The notes beneath the pieces are model-generated. The model made no database searches. It saw nothing but the letters and a program-made list of their open reading frames with translations, and had not been told where the DNA came from. A program made the position numbers and the translations under genes. From Candidatus Aegiribacteria sp. (lineage in GTDB: Bacteria > Fermentibacterota > Fermentibacteria > Fermentibacterales > JCC-6): a DNA stretch of 32,545 nucleotides. The DNA lies in NCBI GenBank assembly GCA_021108435.1, contig JAIOQY010000053.1, positions 1-32,545 on the forward strand, written 5' to 3'. Positions 25,680 through 32,490 of this stretch are shown here, piece after piece (within the stretch, counting starts at the first letter, position 1; the number at the start of each line of letters is the position of its first letter).

Positions 25680-26099
25680 ATGTCTGAACCGGAACAGATT
25701 GACAGAGATATTGATATACCAGATCAGGTCGATTCCAGGAAGAGCAGCGATGGTTCCAGGAAGAAGAAGGTTTCAGGAATCATCTGGATATTATCGATAT
25801 TTGCTATTGTTCTTATCGTAATACTGATTTTGCCATCAGGCAGTTCCAATTCATTCAATACAGATATCTCATCCGAGGAACAGGAACTTCGAGATATGAT
25901 ATACACCATTGCCTGCGATATACATGAATATCACCGGCTGAATGGAAGGCTCCCGCAAATTCCGGAGGAAATAGAAATATCTTCGCAGGCTATCACCTAC
26001 ACCGAAGAAGACGATTCACACTGGTTTCTCATGTCAGGTGACGATCTTATCTACTATTCCGATATGGACCCAATGGAATTCGCTAAGGGAGAAATCTGA
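25680..26099 (+). CDS. Single-pass membrane protein preceding a pseudopilin
   Basis: 139 residues: charged cytosolic N-terminus with KKK, one membrane helix (VSGIIWILSIFAIVLIVILIL), then an extracytoplasmic domain with DIHEYHRLNGRLPQIPEEIEISSQAITYTEEDDSHWFLMSGDDLIYYS. The 'Y..(I/L)NG.LP' and 'ITYT..D' elements recur in the 6963-7472 protein, and the region looks like the soluble half of a pilin-type protein without the prepilin peptide. I start at ATG 25680 (AAAGGAG 10 nt upstream) rather than 25659. Its stop overlaps the next start by one base (TGATG), so the two are translationally coupled. Perhaps a minor component of the same pilus-like system. Confidence 0.72.
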   Translation: MSEPEQIDRDIDIPDQVDSRKSSDGSRKKKVSGIIWILSIFAIVLIVILILPSGSSNSFNTDISSEEQELRDMIYTIACDIHEYHRLNGRLPQIPEEIEISSQAITYTEEDDSHWFLMSGDDLIYYSDMDPMEFAKGEI

Positions 26100-26503
26100 T
26101 GATCTCCGGGAACCGTAGCGGGTTTACGCTTGTGGAATTGCTTGTAGTCGTTATCGTCATCGGTGTCCTTGCGGCTATTGCCATACCGAAGTTCGGTAAT
26201 CTGTCCGAACAGGCTAAAACACAGAGCTGCAGACATAACATGAGAAATCTGGCAAGTGCCCTTCAGATGTACTATGGCTCAACGGGTCATTACCCCTATG
26301 AGAATGAAGGACACAGGTGGAGAAATTTTTCAGCGATTGAGGAGTACATACAGAATTGGGACAAGCTTGAATGCCCCTCATGCGGTACTCATTACAGATA
26401 TAGAATCACCGGAAGGAATTACGACAACTTCAGAATCAGAGGCTGGAACAGAAATTGCAGAAATAATCATGGCATGTATGTAAACGGAATGCCTAACTGG
26501 TAA
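26099..26503 (+). CDS. Type II secretion / type IV pilus-like pseudopilin
   Basis: 134 residues. A prepilin leader MISGNRSG|FTLVELLVVVIVIGVLAAIAIPKF has the cleavage Gly, +1 Phe and Glu at +5, which is processed by prepilin peptidase and forms the hydrophobic assembly helix. Residues ~40-60 (AKTQSCRHNMRNLASALQMYYGSTGHYP) are like GspG/ComGC-type heads. The C-terminal part is unusual in being short and rich in Cys, Asn and Arg, with a CPSCG knuckle and a second Cys (RNCRNNHG). A metal-binding site is possible. No assembly ATPase or secretin genes are in the window. Confidence 0.85.
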   Translation: MISGNRSGFTLVELLVVVIVIGVLAAIAIPKFGNLSEQAKTQSCRHNMRNLASALQMYYGSTGHYPYENEGHRWRNFSAIEEYIQNWDKLECPSCGTHYRYRITGRNYDNFRIRGWNRNCRNNHGMYVNGMPNW

Positions 26504-26539
26504 AAACCAGGCGCTGAATTGTGCTGAAACGTCCGCTGA

Positions 26540-26587
26540 AAACCTTACAATAAAAGGTTTGCCAATCGAAGACCGCAGTCCGATCGG
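26540..26587 (-). terminator. Stem-loops between pseudopilin and methyltransferase genes
   Basis: Two hairpins between convergent genes. AAACCTT (26540-26546) pairs with AAGGTTT (26554-26560). A nested one, CCAATCG-aa-GAC-CGCA-GTC-CGATCGG, spans 26562-26587, directly after the methyltransferase stop. Neither has a strong T-run. It does not show the R/L box layout of the sites further right. Confidence 0.35.
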
Positions 26588-26588
26588 T

Positions 26589-27260
26589 TTACTTCCCGAT
26601 CTGTCCTGCTCGTCCTACATATGCAGCAACCTTATACTCTATCTCATTCGCCTTGACCGCATTCCCAGCTTCTTCGCCAAAATAAAAGCTCAGCAGTTCT
26701 CTTGCTTCATCGAGTGTATCAAACCGGAACGATGTTTCAAGTATTCTACGCTCAAATCCATGGTTCGTGTACCACTCCCCACCATCTGAAATCGAATTCC
26801 TCGACAGCGAGCAAAACTCATCATCTCCAGCGTTTTCGATGATTGCGATAACGCCGTTCGATGTTACTACTCGACGAACCTCCATCAATCCTTCTAGTTT
26901 ACAGTCTATGCCGGACAGAAAGAATGCCCATGTGGCATAAGCAGCGGTAAACGCGTTATCAATAAACGGTAATTTCTGCGCAACTCCCCGCGACCAGAGA
27001 AGAGGTTTATCTGTATCAATCATCTCTGGTTCTGGCTCTAAAGCCACGACGAGACGGTCGTTGCTCTTTACGTAATCGGCAACAAATCCGTTTCCTGCAC
27101 CGATGTCCAAGACACATCCGTTCGGCAGAATGCTGTCTAAGAATTGGAGGACAATACCGTCACGGTCCATACATCTGCGTTCGATCTCAAAGAGCCGCGG
27201 ATTCTCCGCTGCGTAGAACGGGATCACCTCATTGCTGTTATCCCTCATTCTTCCTTTCAT
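26589..27260 (-). CDS. Class I SAM-dependent methyltransferase
   Basis: 223 residues. Motif I is VLDIGAGNGFVADYV (~residues 50-64). It is followed by ALEPEPEMI (acidic loop after strand 2), AQKLPFIDNAFTAAYATWAFFL (motif like Methyltransf_11) and GVIAIIENAG. The substrate is unknown. The start is uncertain: ATG 27260 has no clear SD, and the ATG at 27248 has AAAGGAAG very close. It is the left-most gene of the all-minus accessory block and may or may not belong to the cassette-like array, since I found no convincing attC-like element on either side. Confidence 0.8.
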   Translation of the reverse strand: MKGRMRDNSNEVIPFYAAENPRLFEIERRCMDRDGIVLQFLDSILPNGCVLDIGAGNGFVADYVKSNDRLVVALEPEPEMIDTDKPLLWSRGVAQKLPFIDNAFTAAYATWAFFLSGIDCKLEGLMEVRRVVTSNGVIAIIENAGDDEFCSLSRNSISDGGEWYTNHGFERRILETSFRFDTLDEARELLSFYFGEEAGNAVKANEIEYKVAAYVGRAGQIGK

Positions 27261-27377
27261 AACTGTCCGAATAAGCCGTCCCGCTTACCACGCTGGTAAT
27301 CCAGGCGAGGTATGTTCAATTTGGCTGATATTAATATAGTGTTCTTCAAATGTGTTTACAGATAAGAATAGCAAGTT

Positions 27378-28496
27378 CTATGACCCGTCTGCAGGCATAT
27401 CGATATCCAGTGTATAAACTCGTTCGAATCGACTGGAATTACTGATAGCTGCAATGATACCAATCTGATCAACACTGAAAAACAGACCGGGATCCTTCTC
27501 ATTTCGATAAAGACGGGCTGTATATATCATGTCTCCTGAACGATTCCAGATATCGAACAGGTAGTCAATATCCGAATCGTGCCTTACAACCCACAAATTA
27601 CCTTCAGCATCTGTTCCTGCAAGCGATATGAGCTGGTAGAAAGGAGACGGTTCATAACCTCCGGTATAAGCCTGATCTTGTACTGCCCATTCCTCAAAAT
27701 CGTCGATCTCCGCCTGGATCTCCTCCGGAGATTTTGGCATTCTGTTTACATCATCTCGCTCAATCTGCAGCAGTTCCGTTCCGTTCGGAGTGTATACAGA
27801 GATGTGGTATTCTGTGTTATCAACCGCAATGAAGACATTACCTTCACAATCAGCAGTAAAATCAATAAGGTTGATCTCGGTGTACATCTCAGGAGCTGGC
27901 CAAATCCATTCGCGCGAATTGAATACAACTGAAGGTATTGAGGATGCGTCGAATCTTCCTATGATTGAACTGAAAATTATTTCCTCGTCACTCATTTCCA
28001 ATTTCATCATCAAACCTGCAATCGAAGATGAATCAAGCGGATACATGCTGAGTGGTACATACCTATCAGTTGTGAAGTAACTTCCAAGATAGTTACCGGC
28101 AATATCGAAGGACATCACTTCCTGCTTCATTTCGTCTGAAACAAGTATCCTGCCGTCATGCAGGGCACATATTGCCTGTGGGAGAAGCAATTCTCCAGGA
28201 CCATCTCCCCGTCGGCTTATCAGGTAAGAATCACCTTCAGTCGTGATGACTCGAATTCTAAGGGATGAGCGATCCAGCAGCAGAATAGAACCATCAGGAT
28301 GATTGCAGAGGCCATTGATGCTGCCAATCATATTCAGGGAATCTCCAAGCTCCACGCCGAATGAATCATCTATCGATATTTCGTATTCAGGTATAGTGAT
28401 CGAATTGGATATTGCAGGTTCTTGATCATCCGATTCGCATGAACCTGATAAAGATATCATGATTACCAGGATAGCTATAGAAAGGGCGGATTTCAT
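27378..28496 (-). CDS. 6-bladed beta-propeller lipoprotein
   Basis: 372 residues. Signal peptide MKSALSIAILVIMISLSGSC has a plausible, slightly atypical lipobox (SGS|C), so it is probably lipid-anchored. The mature domain is like the Bacteroidetes 6-bladed-propeller family, with blades IGSINGLCNHPDGSILLLDRSSLRIRVI, ALHDGRILVSDEMKQEVMSFDIAGNYLGSYF, DFTADCEGNVFIAVDNTEYHISVYTPNG and TDAEGNLWVVRHDSDIDYLFDIWNRSG. I use the ATG at 28496 (AGGAAGG 6 nt upstream). The longer frame to 28559 is made of the attC-like repeat at 28523-28590. Ligand unknown. The ~115 bp after its stop contain an imperfect hairpin (27294-27325 area) but no clear recombination-site boxes. Confidence 0.78.
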   Translation of the reverse strand: MKSALSIAILVIMISLSGSCESDDQEPAISNSITIPEYEISIDDSFGVELGDSLNMIGSINGLCNHPDGSILLLDRSSLRIRVITTEGDSYLISRRGDGPGELLLPQAICALHDGRILVSDEMKQEVMSFDIAGNYLGSYFTTDRYVPLSMYPLDSSSIAGLMMKLEMSDEEIIFSSIIGRFDASSIPSVVFNSREWIWPAPEMYTEINLIDFTADCEGNVFIAVDNTEYHISVYTPNGTELLQIERDDVNRMPKSPEEIQAEIDDFEEWAVQDQAYTGGYEPSPFYQLISLAGTDAEGNLWVVRHDSDIDYLFDIWNRSGDMIYTARLYRNEKDPGLFFSVDQIGIIAAISNSSRFERVYTLDIDMPADGS

Positions 28497-28522
28497 CATA
28501 TACCTTCCTACTTGATAATGCT

Positions 28523-28590
28523 TTAAATCAGCAGACTGCGAAACATTCGCATCGATCATATAACCGCAGTTCCGCTGAATTTTGTTATGT
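28523..28590 (-). other. attC-like site D (after the S9 peptidase gene)
   Basis: Imperfect inverted repeat. On plus, the left arm (TAAATCAGCAGACTGCG) pairs with GCAGTTCCGCTGAATTTTG of the right arm: CAGC-(A/G)-GA-CTGCG with one bulged A. On minus, the entry box is ACATAAC, one mismatch from RYYYAAC; the exit box (GATTTAA) is degenerate. The left arm shares an exact 20-mer with site C. Confidence 0.55.
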
Positions 28591-28639
28591 TCTAATCATC
28601 TTCCAGCACGATGAACTCTGACAAATACTATCCTACTTT

Positions 28640-30439
28640 TTATTTCTTCGCAACATGTTTATCAAGGAAACATAGAATTGTTTTCATGACTTCAATCTGT
28701 GTTGATTTCATACTGAAGTAGTGATTCTCATCCTTATAGATTTCAAGACTACATTCCTTGCCATTGCTTTCCATTTGATTCCTCAGTTGTTCAGCTTGAT
28801 CGAGAGGAACGCGCTCATCCCTGGCTCCCTGAAAGATCAGTAATGGTGCTGTTATCTCAGAGCAATGAGTAATTGGAGATCGAGCTCGATAGAATTCAGG
28901 ATTCTCCTCAGGTCTGCCGATCTGATTCTCTAACCACTCTCTTACCCAACCACTGGTACTGCTGTGGAATGTCTTCAGATCAACGAAACCGAAAAGGTCA
29001 ATTCCAGCTACCCATAATTCAGGAGTCCTGGCCATAGCCATCAGCATCAGGTAACCTCCGTAGCTTCCTCCCAGGAGAGCTATTCTGTCTGGATCAGCCT
29101 GCCTAGCGGACATCAGCCACTCAGCTGCAGCAACTACATCCTTCAGGTCTCCACCTCCCCAGTCGCCGATGCTTTTTTTCTCAAATTCCTTTCCGTATCC
29201 AGTACTCCCCCGAAAGTCAGGGGCAAGAACCAAATATCCGTGATTAACCAGGAGCTGAATCCTTGGGTGCCACCAATTAAAAGTTTGGTAGTTGGGACCT
29301 CCATGAAGTCTGATAACCGCTGGAGGGAGCTCATCATCTGGTTTATATGCTGGTCTGAAAAGAAGTGCAGGTATCTCCAAACCATCGAGAGAGGAATAAG
29401 TAATTTCTTCCGGTGTCACCAGCACTTCCTTGTCGACGGAATCAGGCAGCCCGGCAGTCAGTTGCAGCAACTCATCTGTATTAAGATCTATGTGCCATAG
29501 GCTTAATGGATTGAGTGGTCCCTCATGAGTAAATACAATTGACCTGGAATCAGATGTGAATTCCATATCTGAGCACAAACCAGCAGTTGGTCCAGGGAGC
29601 CTTATCTCACCGCTTTTCAAGTCTGCTATCGTGATTAATCGACTCCCTCGCATATCAACTTGATAAGCCAATTTGGATCCATCCGGTGACCATGTCGGAA
29701 TCCAGCAATTCCTTTCCCCAGTAGTCACCCATCTAACATTATCCTCAGGTAAATAAAGAATTCCGATATGGTAACAACCGCTGACATTTGAAGCAAATGC
29801 AACACTCTTTCCATCCGGTGACCATTTACCCCAACCGTTACGATCTGCTTCAGGCCCGATCTTCCTCAACTTCTTGCTGTCGAGGTTGATCAATATCATC
29901 TCATACTGGCTAAGTGGGCCATAGCCAACTCTTCTGTAGAAAAGCAATCTGCATCCGTCCGGAGACCATTGTGGATACAGATCCATTTCCGAACCTGAAG
30001 TAAGACGAAGCAGGTTTCTACCATTAGCATCTATCGTGAAGATATCTGTTGAGCTTTCGCAGTTTGAGCAGAATACAAGATGCTTACCATCGCCGGACCA
30101 GGAAGTATCCCAAATGCTACCCTCTTCAAGTTCGAGCAGTGTGTTTATAGTTCTGTCAAATAAGCTCATTGTGCAGAGATTGCATCCTTTACCATCTTCT
30201 CCTGAATGTACAAATGCAATCAGATCATTTCTTGACGACCAGGTGAGTGCAGTCTTGGAGCCAACGCATTCAGTCAACTGTTCTGGTTCGAATTCTTTTA
30301 TCTCCGCAAGGTAAATTTGAGAAACACCTTTGGTTTCTCTGGAGAAAGCTACCGACTTGCCATCAGGTGAAAGTGAGAAACTCCTAACGATCTTTAGATT
30401 GTTAATGAGTTCCTCAGGAGTAAGGTGGTTCAAGCTCAT
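28640..30439 (-). CDS. S9-family prolyl oligopeptidase-like peptidase (TolB-like propeller + alpha/beta hydrolase)
   Basis: 599 residues, no signal peptide, so probably cytoplasmic. The N-terminal ~340 residues are propeller repeats of the TolB/WD40-like type (SPDGKSVAFSRE, SWSGDGKHLVFCSN, QWSPDGCRLLFYRR, KWSPDGKSVAFASN, TWSPDGSKLAYQVD). The C-terminal hydrolase has RLHGGPNYQTF (oxyanion region), nucleophile Ser459 in GGSYGGYLML, Asp541 in GARDERVP and His573 in DENHYFS. All catalytic residues are present. It would cleave short peptides, acylaminoacyl peptidase type. ATG 30439 has AAAGGTG 10 nt upstream. Flanked by attC-like sites E and D, it would be an unusually long cassette. Confidence 0.9.
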   Translation of the reverse strand: MSLNHLTPEELINNLKIVRSFSLSPDGKSVAFSRETKGVSQIYLAEIKEFEPEQLTECVGSKTALTWSSRNDLIAFVHSGEDGKGCNLCTMSLFDRTINTLLELEEGSIWDTSWSGDGKHLVFCSNCESSTDIFTIDANGRNLLRLTSGSEMDLYPQWSPDGCRLLFYRRVGYGPLSQYEMILINLDSKKLRKIGPEADRNGWGKWSPDGKSVAFASNVSGCYHIGILYLPEDNVRWVTTGERNCWIPTWSPDGSKLAYQVDMRGSRLITIADLKSGEIRLPGPTAGLCSDMEFTSDSRSIVFTHEGPLNPLSLWHIDLNTDELLQLTAGLPDSVDKEVLVTPEEITYSSLDGLEIPALLFRPAYKPDDELPPAVIRLHGGPNYQTFNWWHPRIQLLVNHGYLVLAPDFRGSTGYGKEFEKKSIGDWGGGDLKDVVAAAEWLMSARQADPDRIALLGGSYGGYLMLMAMARTPELWVAGIDLFGFVDLKTFHSSTSGWVREWLENQIGRPEENPEFYRARSPITHCSEITAPLLIFQGARDERVPLDQAEQLRNQMESNGKECSLEIYKDENHYFSMKSTQIEVMKTILCFLDKHVAKK

Positions 30440-30469
30440 ATACTACATTCACCTTTTCGTTTTTGACTA

Positions 30470-30536
30470 TAACATCAGCCATCACTCGCGGAAGGAGTTG
30501 TATACACAGCCCGTCGAGAGCATGGCTTTGTTCGAT
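30470..30536 (-). other. attC-like site E (after the toxin gene)
   Basis: Left and right arms pair as AAC, AGCCAT, CTCG and CGG in the same order, separated by asymmetric unpaired bases (ATC/AA, CA/GCT, -/A). This gives 16 pairs in four blocks. On minus, the entry box ATCGAAC (one mismatch to RYYYAAC) begins 3 nt after the toxin stop codon; the exit is GTTATAG. This R-L-spacer-L-R layout with extrahelical bases is the attC hallmark. Confidence 0.6.
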
Positions 30537-30538
30537 TT

Positions 30539-30796
30539 CTACCTGTATACGTTTTTCCTGTGCCTGGCTCTGACTACACAGACAATGAGTTCCTCATCTT
30601 TGATCTCATATATCACCCTGTATACACCACAGCGTAATCTGTACTTTTCCTCACCGGAGAGTTTCCTGGATTGTGGCGGGCGTGGATTATTGGCAAGAGC
30701 CCCAATTGCCTTAACGATGCGCCTCACATCCTTCTTAGGTATGCCATTGAGATCTTTGTGGACAGAATTGCGGACAAGAATTCTATATTCTGCCAT
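30539..30796 (-). CDS. RelE/ParE-type toxin
   Basis: 85 residues, basic. The family pattern is clear: YRILVRNSVHKDLNGIPKKDVRRIVKAI…LANNPRPPQSRKLSGEEKYRLRCGVYRVIYEIKDEELIVCVVRARHRKNVYR. The 'KL-G…YRLR-G-YRVIYEI' core and the 'R-RHRK-VYR' C-terminus are typical of RelE-fold mRNA interferases. It overlaps the antitoxin gene by 14 bp and has no own promoter, so it is translated with it. A stop codon directly before an attC-like site, and a self-sufficient TA operon, are both usual in sedentary integrons. Confidence 0.9.
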   Translation of the reverse strand: MAEYRILVRNSVHKDLNGIPKKDVRRIVKAIGALANNPRPPQSRKLSGEEKYRLRCGVYRVIYEIKDEELIVCVVRARHRKNVYR

Positions 30797-31016
30797 TGCG
30801 CTTCAGCTCATTAACGAACTCTTCGAAGGCGATAGCAGGCTCATCTTGTCGAATTCGGAATACAGCCAAATCATCTGCATCCGCAGAAAGTTCATCGCGG
30901 ATGGCATCGTTTACCAGGTCTGACATCGAGCGTGATGTCTCGATCGATTTGAGTCGCAGAGCCTTGTGCAGATCAGGTTCAAGATATACTGTAGATCGCT
31001 TTGTCAGCTCAGTCAT
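30783..31016 (-). CDS. CopG/ribbon-helix-helix antitoxin
   Basis: 77 residues. The N-terminal ribbon-helix-helix is KRSTVYLEPDLHKALRLKSIETSRSMSDLVNDAIRDEL (about residues 6-43). The acidic C-terminal tail (FEEFVNELKRNGRI) would wrap the toxin. ATG 31016 has a GGAGGTG site. It precedes and overlaps the RelE-like toxin. It likely represses its own promoter through the CATAACG-N6-CGTTATG palindrome at 31042-31061. Confidence 0.9.
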   Translation of the reverse strand: MTELTKRSTVYLEPDLHKALRLKSIETSRSMSDLVNDAIRDELSADADDLAVFRIRQDEPAIAFEEFVNELKRNGRI

Positions 31017-31041
31017 GATTCACCTCCGATTCTGTACGATG

Positions 31042-31068
31042 CATAACGCTATAACGTTATGATGTCAA
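31042..31068 (-). promoter_or_regulatory. Toxin-antitoxin promoter and operator
   Basis: TTGACA (31068-31063) on minus. The palindrome CATAACG-N6-CGTTATG (31042-31061), with an inner 10-bp palindrome ATAACGTTAT, covers the -35/-10 spacer. The -10 (TATGCA at 17-bp spacing) is weak. It fits autoregulation by the ribbon-helix-helix protein. Confidence 0.6.
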
Positions 31069-31090
31069 GATGTCTTTTTGATACTGAATC

Positions 31091-31168
31091 GAATGTTTGC
31101 ATAACCAGCACAGATATTACTCTGGTTCATAGCTTTGCATTTGTGGCTGGTCCGTGCATTTGTTAGGT
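31091..31168 (-). other. attC-like site B (after the NUDIX gene), with 55-bp repeat shared with site A
   Basis: The core site is 31099-31168. On minus, the entry box ACCTAAC matches RYYYAAC exactly and contains the NUDIX stop codon TAA. Then AAAT, GCACGGA; at the other end TCTGTGC, TG, GTTATGC (one mismatch to GTTRRRY). TAAC pairs GTTA, and GCACGGA pairs TCTGTGC (7 pairs with one G-T), with unequal spacers of 4 and 2 nt. Positions 31091-31145 match 32491-32545 at 52/55 bases. Confidence 0.65.
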
Positions 31169-31699
31169 GAATTCTCTCTCATTCATTGCTTCCATTGCCA
31201 ATATTTCTCTTTCTAGCCAAGATGGTTTTTTATCTTTTGATGATTTAAGTATTTGTTTGTTTAGTCCAATTGCCTTTTCTATGGTAATCCAAATCGGTAT
31301 AAATCCTAATTCTTCTTCATATTTATCAAGTTGCTGTGTTACATATTCATTATTTACTTCACATAGATAATACTCTGAAATCATTTTAAATAATGTTGTT
31401 TCTGATTCCTTTGATTGACTCAATTCTGTAATTCTTATTACTATTTCTTTAATTTCTGATAATACTAGTCCACATTCTTCTCTAATTTCTCTTCTTAATG
31501 CTTCTGAATCATCTTCCTGTTTTTCTACTCCACCACCAGGAAACTTATAATCACCAACATTAGTTGAATGAATTAGTAGGACTTTGTCCTGTCTTCGTAT
31601 TATTGCTCTTACTGCCTTTCTATATACTTCGGCATTAAATATTTGCCCTTCTTTGTAATGAATTATTGAATGCTCAATCAATCTTATTCTCCCATTCAC
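31163..31699 (-). CDS. NUDIX hydrolase, very AT-rich
   Basis: 178 residues. A full NUDIX box is present: G-GVEKQ-E-DDSEALR-REIREECGL (fits GX5EX7REUXEEXGU), preceded by AIIRRQDKVLLIHSTNVGDYKFPG. It would hydrolyse a nucleoside diphosphate linked to another moiety; the substrate is not predictable. Base use stands out: two sampled 60-bp lines are 25 % GC, against about 50 % in the adjacent antitoxin gene, so it was probably acquired from another genome. The start is a GTG at 31699 with only a weak upstream GGTGA, so the true start is uncertain. Its TAA stop is part of the attC-like box of site B. Confidence 0.88.
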   Translation of the reverse strand: MNGRIRLIEHSIIHYKEGQIFNAEVYRKAVRAIIRRQDKVLLIHSTNVGDYKFPGGGVEKQEDDSEALRREIREECGLVLSEIKEIVIRITELSQSKESETTLFKMISEYYLCEVNNEYVTQQLDKYEEELGFIPIWITIEKAIGLNKQILKSSKDKKPSWLEREILAMEAMNEREFT

Positions 31700-31730
31700 T
31701 CACCAATACGCTCGAAGCGCGGCGCGAACA

Positions 31731-31804
31731 CTCTAAATCAGCAGACTGCGAAAACAGGTCAATTAAATCCATGGCTGCGGTTCTGCTGCATTTTGTGGTT
31801 AGCT
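31731..31804 (-). other. attC-like site C (after the flavin reductase gene)
   Basis: The left arm (CTAAATCAGCAGACTGCG on plus) pairs with the right arm GCTGCGGTTCTGCTGCATTTTG…GTTAG: CTAA, then CAGCAGA, plus partial GC pairs, with a bulged G between AAAT and CAGCAGA. On minus the entry is AGCTAAC (one mismatch). It shares the exact 20-mer TAAATCAGCAGACTGCGAAA with site D. Confidence 0.5.
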
Positions 31805-31833
31805 GATCTCTTTTTCAAAATACACAGTAGTCT

Positions 31834-32439
31834 TTAAACAAGCTTCTCACCAAGCTTTCTGGCTTTGTTGAAATACTGCTCGATTTCTCGGTGCCATAGA
31901 TCACCAGCGTAAAGCTCTCCGACTGTCTGTGCATTCAGCGAATCCTTCAGGACTCCTTTAATCTGTGGTGTTGCCCAGTTACATAACTTTTTGTACTTGG
32001 CAGGTATCATTCCTGAAACTGCAATGATTACCGCTTTCCTTTTCTTGTTTGATCTTGGAGCTGGACAGCCTTTCACCAGGATGTAGCTCTTCGCTGGTTT
32101 CGCGAATGTCCAGCAGACCCTCTCAAGGAAAGTCATTACAAGTGCGGTAGCATATCCCATATGGATTGGAGTTCCCATTATTAAAGCATCAGCATTCAAG
32201 ATATCCTGATTGATTTCATCCATATCATCACGGATCACACATCTGGCAATGGGACTCTCAGTATCCCTGCTCCAGCAGGAAAGGCAATCTTTGCAGTGAC
32301 TTATCTTGTGATCAGCGAGGTAAAGTTTCTTCACAGATACATCAGGAAGCTTCTTCTTAACTCCCTCAATTGCTTTGTCTACCAGTGTATCAGTGGCTTG
32401 CTCTTTTCGTGGACTACCTATAATTGCTAGAAGGTTCAT
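31834..32439 (-). CDS. NADPH-dependent FMN reductase / iron-sulfur flavoprotein-like oxidoreductase
   Basis: 201 residues of flavodoxin-like fold. It opens MNLLAIIGSPRKEQATDTLVDKAIEG, the FMN phosphate-binding loop. Then comes HCKDCLSCWSRDTESPIARCVIRDDM, a CxxCxxC cysteine motif as in iron-sulfur flavoproteins, DALIMGTPIHMGYATALVMTFLER, and VIIAVSGMIP. It would move electrons from NAD(P)H through FMN, possibly to a quinone or metal substrate. I start at 32439 because the family usually begins just before the GSPR loop. The ATG at 32460 has its AGGA touching the start codon. It is flanked by attC-like sites A (upstream) and C (downstream). Confidence 0.85.
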   Translation of the reverse strand: MNLLAIIGSPRKEQATDTLVDKAIEGVKKKLPDVSVKKLYLADHKISHCKDCLSCWSRDTESPIARCVIRDDMDEINQDILNADALIMGTPIHMGYATALVMTFLERVCWTFAKPAKSYILVKGCPAPRSNKKRKAVIIAVSGMIPAKYKKLCNWATPQIKGVLKDSLNAQTVGELYAGDLWHREIEQYFNKARKLGEKLV

Positions 32440-32490
32440 TCCAACACTCAAATCAAACATTCCTCTCTACATTCATGCCGCGCGCAGCGC

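Noticed and set aside
27261-27377. A further attC-like site between the lipoprotein and methyltransferase genes
   Set aside because: A hairpin (TACC…GGTA around CTGG-ATTA-CCAG) and a GTTATG are present, but I could not pair R and L boxes convincingly. The array is therefore not extended left of 28523.
28497-28559. N-terminal extension of the propeller lipoprotein
   Set aside because: This part of the frame is formed by the attC-like repeat, and the signal peptide with SD starts at 28496.
31042-31061. CATAACG-N6-CGTTATG as an attC site
   Set aside because: It lies between the antitoxin start and its promoter, is perfectly symmetric without bulges and is much shorter than the other sites. It is better read as the antitoxin operator.
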